A stretch of DNA of 64,000 nt. Source: Flavobacterium agrisoli (lineage in GTDB: Bacteria; Bacteroidota; Bacteroidia; Flavobacteriales; Flavobacteriaceae). Of this stretch, positions 62,478 to 64,000 are shown piece after piece. The first letter of the stretch is position 1. Each line of letters begins with the position of its first letter. The notes under the pieces were generated by a model that worked only from the letters and a program-made list of their open reading frames with translations, did not search any database and was not told where the DNA came from. A program made the position numbers and the translations under genes. The stretch is taken from contig NZ_JAEHFV010000001.1 of NCBI RefSeq assembly GCF_016522065.1, positions 372,001-436,000 of the forward strand, given 5' to 3'.

Positions 62478-64000
62478 TTATTTAATTTCAAAAACAACTA
62501 CAGCAAGTGGCGGTAATGTTAACGAAACAGAAAAATCTCTGCCATCATAAGCTTGTTTTTCGGTTTTTAGTTCATTTGTATTTAGAACATTACTACCACC
62601 GTATTGTAAAGCATCGCTATTGAATATTTCTTTAATTTCCATTTTATTAGGCAAACCAATACGGTAATTATGGCGAATAACAGGCGTAAAATTGCAAACG
62701 ATGATTAGACTATTTTTAGGATGTAATCCATGTCGCATAAAAGAAATAACAGCATTATCGTGGTCTGAATAATTGATCCATTCAAAACCGTCGTATTCAA
62801 ATTGTTTTTCGTGTAAAGCAGGCTGATTTTTATATAAAAAATTCAAATCTTTTATCACATTTTGAATTCCTTTGTGATAGTCGTATTGTAGTAAATGCCA
62901 ATCTAAACTTTGTTGAAAATTCCATTCTTCGCTTTGACCAAATTCGCCTCCCATGAATAATAATTTGGTACCCGGATGCGCAAACATATAACCGTATAAT
63001 AAGCGAAGATTTGCAAATTTTTGCCACTCATCGCCAGGCATTCGGTTTGCAATTGATTTTTTTCCGTAAACAACTTCATCATGCGAAAGCGGTAGCATAA
63101 AGTTTTCTGAAAAAGCATATTGCATCGAAAAAGTCAAATCATTTTGATGAAATTTTCGATAAATAGTATCTTTTTGAAAATAATCTAAGGTATCGTGCAT
63201 CCAACCCATCATCCATTTCATACCAAAGCCCAAACCGCCTACAAAGGTAGGTTTTGAAACCATCGGGAAAGAAGTACTTTCTTCTGCAATAGTTTGAATT
63301 CCTTCAAAATTGCCGTAAACTGCTTCATTAAATTCTCGTAAAAAACTAATGGTTTCTAAATTTTCATTTCCACCAAAAATATTAGCTTCCCATTCGCCTT
63401 CTTTTCTAGAATAATCCAAATACAACATTGAGGCTACAGCATCTACTCGAAGTCCATCAATATGATACTGTTGCAACCAAAAAAAGGCATTGCTAATCAA
63501 AAATGAGCGAACTTCGTTACGACCATAATTAAAAACCAAGCTCTTCCAATCAGGGTGATAACCTTTTCGTCTGTCTGGATGTTCATATAAATGTGAACCA
63601 TCAAAAAATCCGAGACCGTGACTGTCTTCTGGAAAATGTGACGGAACCCAGTCTAAAATTACGCCAATACCTGCTTGATGTAATTTATCAACCAAAAACA
63701 TAAAGTCTTGTGGTTTTCCAAAACGGGATGTTGGCGCAAAATATCCTACCAATTGATATCCCCAAGACGGATCATAAGGATATTCCATAACAGGCATAAA
63801 TTCAACATGTGTAAAACCCATTTCGAGAACATACGTTACCAAATCGGTGGCAAAATCTATGTAACTCAAAAAATCATTACCACTTCCCTTTCTTTTCCAA
63901 GAACCCAAATGAACTTCATAAACCGAATAAGGTTTCGTTAAATCATTATGCTGTTTGCGGGATTGCATCCAGTTCGAATCTTTCCATTGGTAATCCAAAT
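62478..64000 (-). CDS. glgB: 1,4-alpha-glucan branching enzyme (N terminus outside window)
   Basis: About 507 C-terminal residues are present; the frame is open to the window edge, so the start (about 130 residues more in the usual 630-residue enzyme) lies beyond. GH13 motifs: [35 protein letters not shown], the nucleophile Asp in [15 protein letters not shown], the acid/base Glu in [10 protein letters not shown], and [14 protein letters not shown] with the transition-state Asp. It cuts alpha-1,4 chains and reattaches them as alpha-1,6 branches in glycogen. Downstream lies the GH31 alpha-glucosidase gene. Confidence 0.95.
   Translation of the reverse strand, partial: LDYQWKDSNWMQSRKQHNDLTKPYSVYEVHLGSWKRKGSGNDFLSYIDFATDLVTYVLEMGFTHVEFMPVMEYPYDPSWGYQLVGYFAPTSRFGKPQDFMFLVDKLHQAGIGVILDWVPSHFPEDSHGLGFFDGSHLYEHPDRRKGYHPDWKSLVFNYGRNEVRSFLISNAFFWLQQYHIDGLRVDAVASMLYLDYSRKEGEWEANIFGGNENLETISFLREFNEAVYGNFEGIQTIAEESTSFPMVSKPTFVGGLGFGMKWMMGWMHDTLDYFQKDTIYRKFHQNDLTFSMQYAFSENFMLPLSHDEVVYGKKSIANRMPGDEWQKFANLRLLYGYMFAHPGTKLLFMGGEFGQSEEWNFQQSLDWHLLQYDYHKGIQNVIKDLNFLYKNQPALHEKQFEYDGFEWINYSDHDNAVISFMRHGLHPKNSLIIVCNFTPVIRHNYRIGLPNKMEIKEIFNSDALQYGGSNVLNTNELKTEKQAYDGRDFSVSLTLPPLAVVVFEIK

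Noticed and set aside
1..64000. tRNA, rRNA, CRISPR arrays, insertion sequences, integrases or prophage genes
   Set aside because: Looked for in the intergenic stretches and frames by eye; none seen. A tRNA and repeat search would be needed to exclude small or divergent examples.

Overview
The window looks like ordinary chromosome from a member of the Bacteroidota, most likely the Flavobacteriaceae (Flavobacterium or a close relative). The evidence is the AT-rich DNA, the near absence of Shine-Dalgarno sites, many start-proximal TAnnTTTG boxes (the Bacteroidota -7 promoter element, sometimes with TTTG 17 bp upstream), and typical gene content: an outer-membrane TonB-receptor-like barrel protein, a fused alpha/beta branched-chain E1 dehydrogenase, a SUI1/YciH factor, and DUF294, DUF3817 and DUF6155 proteins. 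I found no tRNA, rRNA, CRISPR array, transposase or prophage gene.

Layout. 1-5.5 kb: the end of a dienelactone hydrolase gene and an M28 lipoprotein peptidase (+); a tight minus-strand unit of methyltransferase, M23 peptidase and small lipoprotein; then a divergent pair of an XRE regulator (-) and an M14 carboxypeptidase (+) separated by about 310 bp carrying five copies of one palindrome. 5.5-9.3 kb: an Lrp/AsnC regulator, PEP carboxylase and a DinB-fold protein. 9.4-18.2 kb, mostly minus: RecQ; an apparent operon of nucleoside phosphorylase, unsecreted substrate-binding-like protein and transglutaminase-like membrane protein; SUI1; a 2OG-Fe(II) oxygenase; a small orphan; an MscS channel with DUF3817; and one plus-strand thioesterase. 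18.3-25.1 kb: DUF6155, two helicases, NDH-2, a Bcr/CflA exporter and a small secreted protein. 25.4-27.9 kb: a DUF294 signalling protein followed 4 bp later by a DnaQ-fold protein with two substituted catalytic positions.

27.9-35.3 kb is a five-gene minus-strand row: response regulator, histidine kinase, TonB-receptor-like barrel, LtaS-type sulfatase and lipid kinase, plausibly an envelope-lipid or envelope-stress module. 35.4-36.8 kb is an M28 peptidase gene broken by a 1-nt deletion in a poly-A tract just after its signal peptide. 37-45.2 kb (minus): orphan, ackA, pta, corA, kdsB, a DODA-type dioxygenase and glmM. 45.4-59 kb (plus): ACP phosphodiesterase, ClC channel, GNAT, uvrA, secreted hydrolase, LOG protein, a large M1-like protein that has lost its zinc ligands and is joined to a probable outer-membrane barrel, and the fused E1. 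59-64 kb (minus): M48 lipoprotein peptidase, GH31 alpha-glucosidase and a glycogen-branching enzyme cut by the window edge.

Most genes are housekeeping. The best leads are the five-copy operator between the XRE and M14 genes, the inactivated M1-barrel protein, the substituted DnaQ-fold partner of the DUF294 protein, and the two-component/barrel/sulfatase/lipid-kinase row. Nothing here is convincingly a new defence or mobile system.
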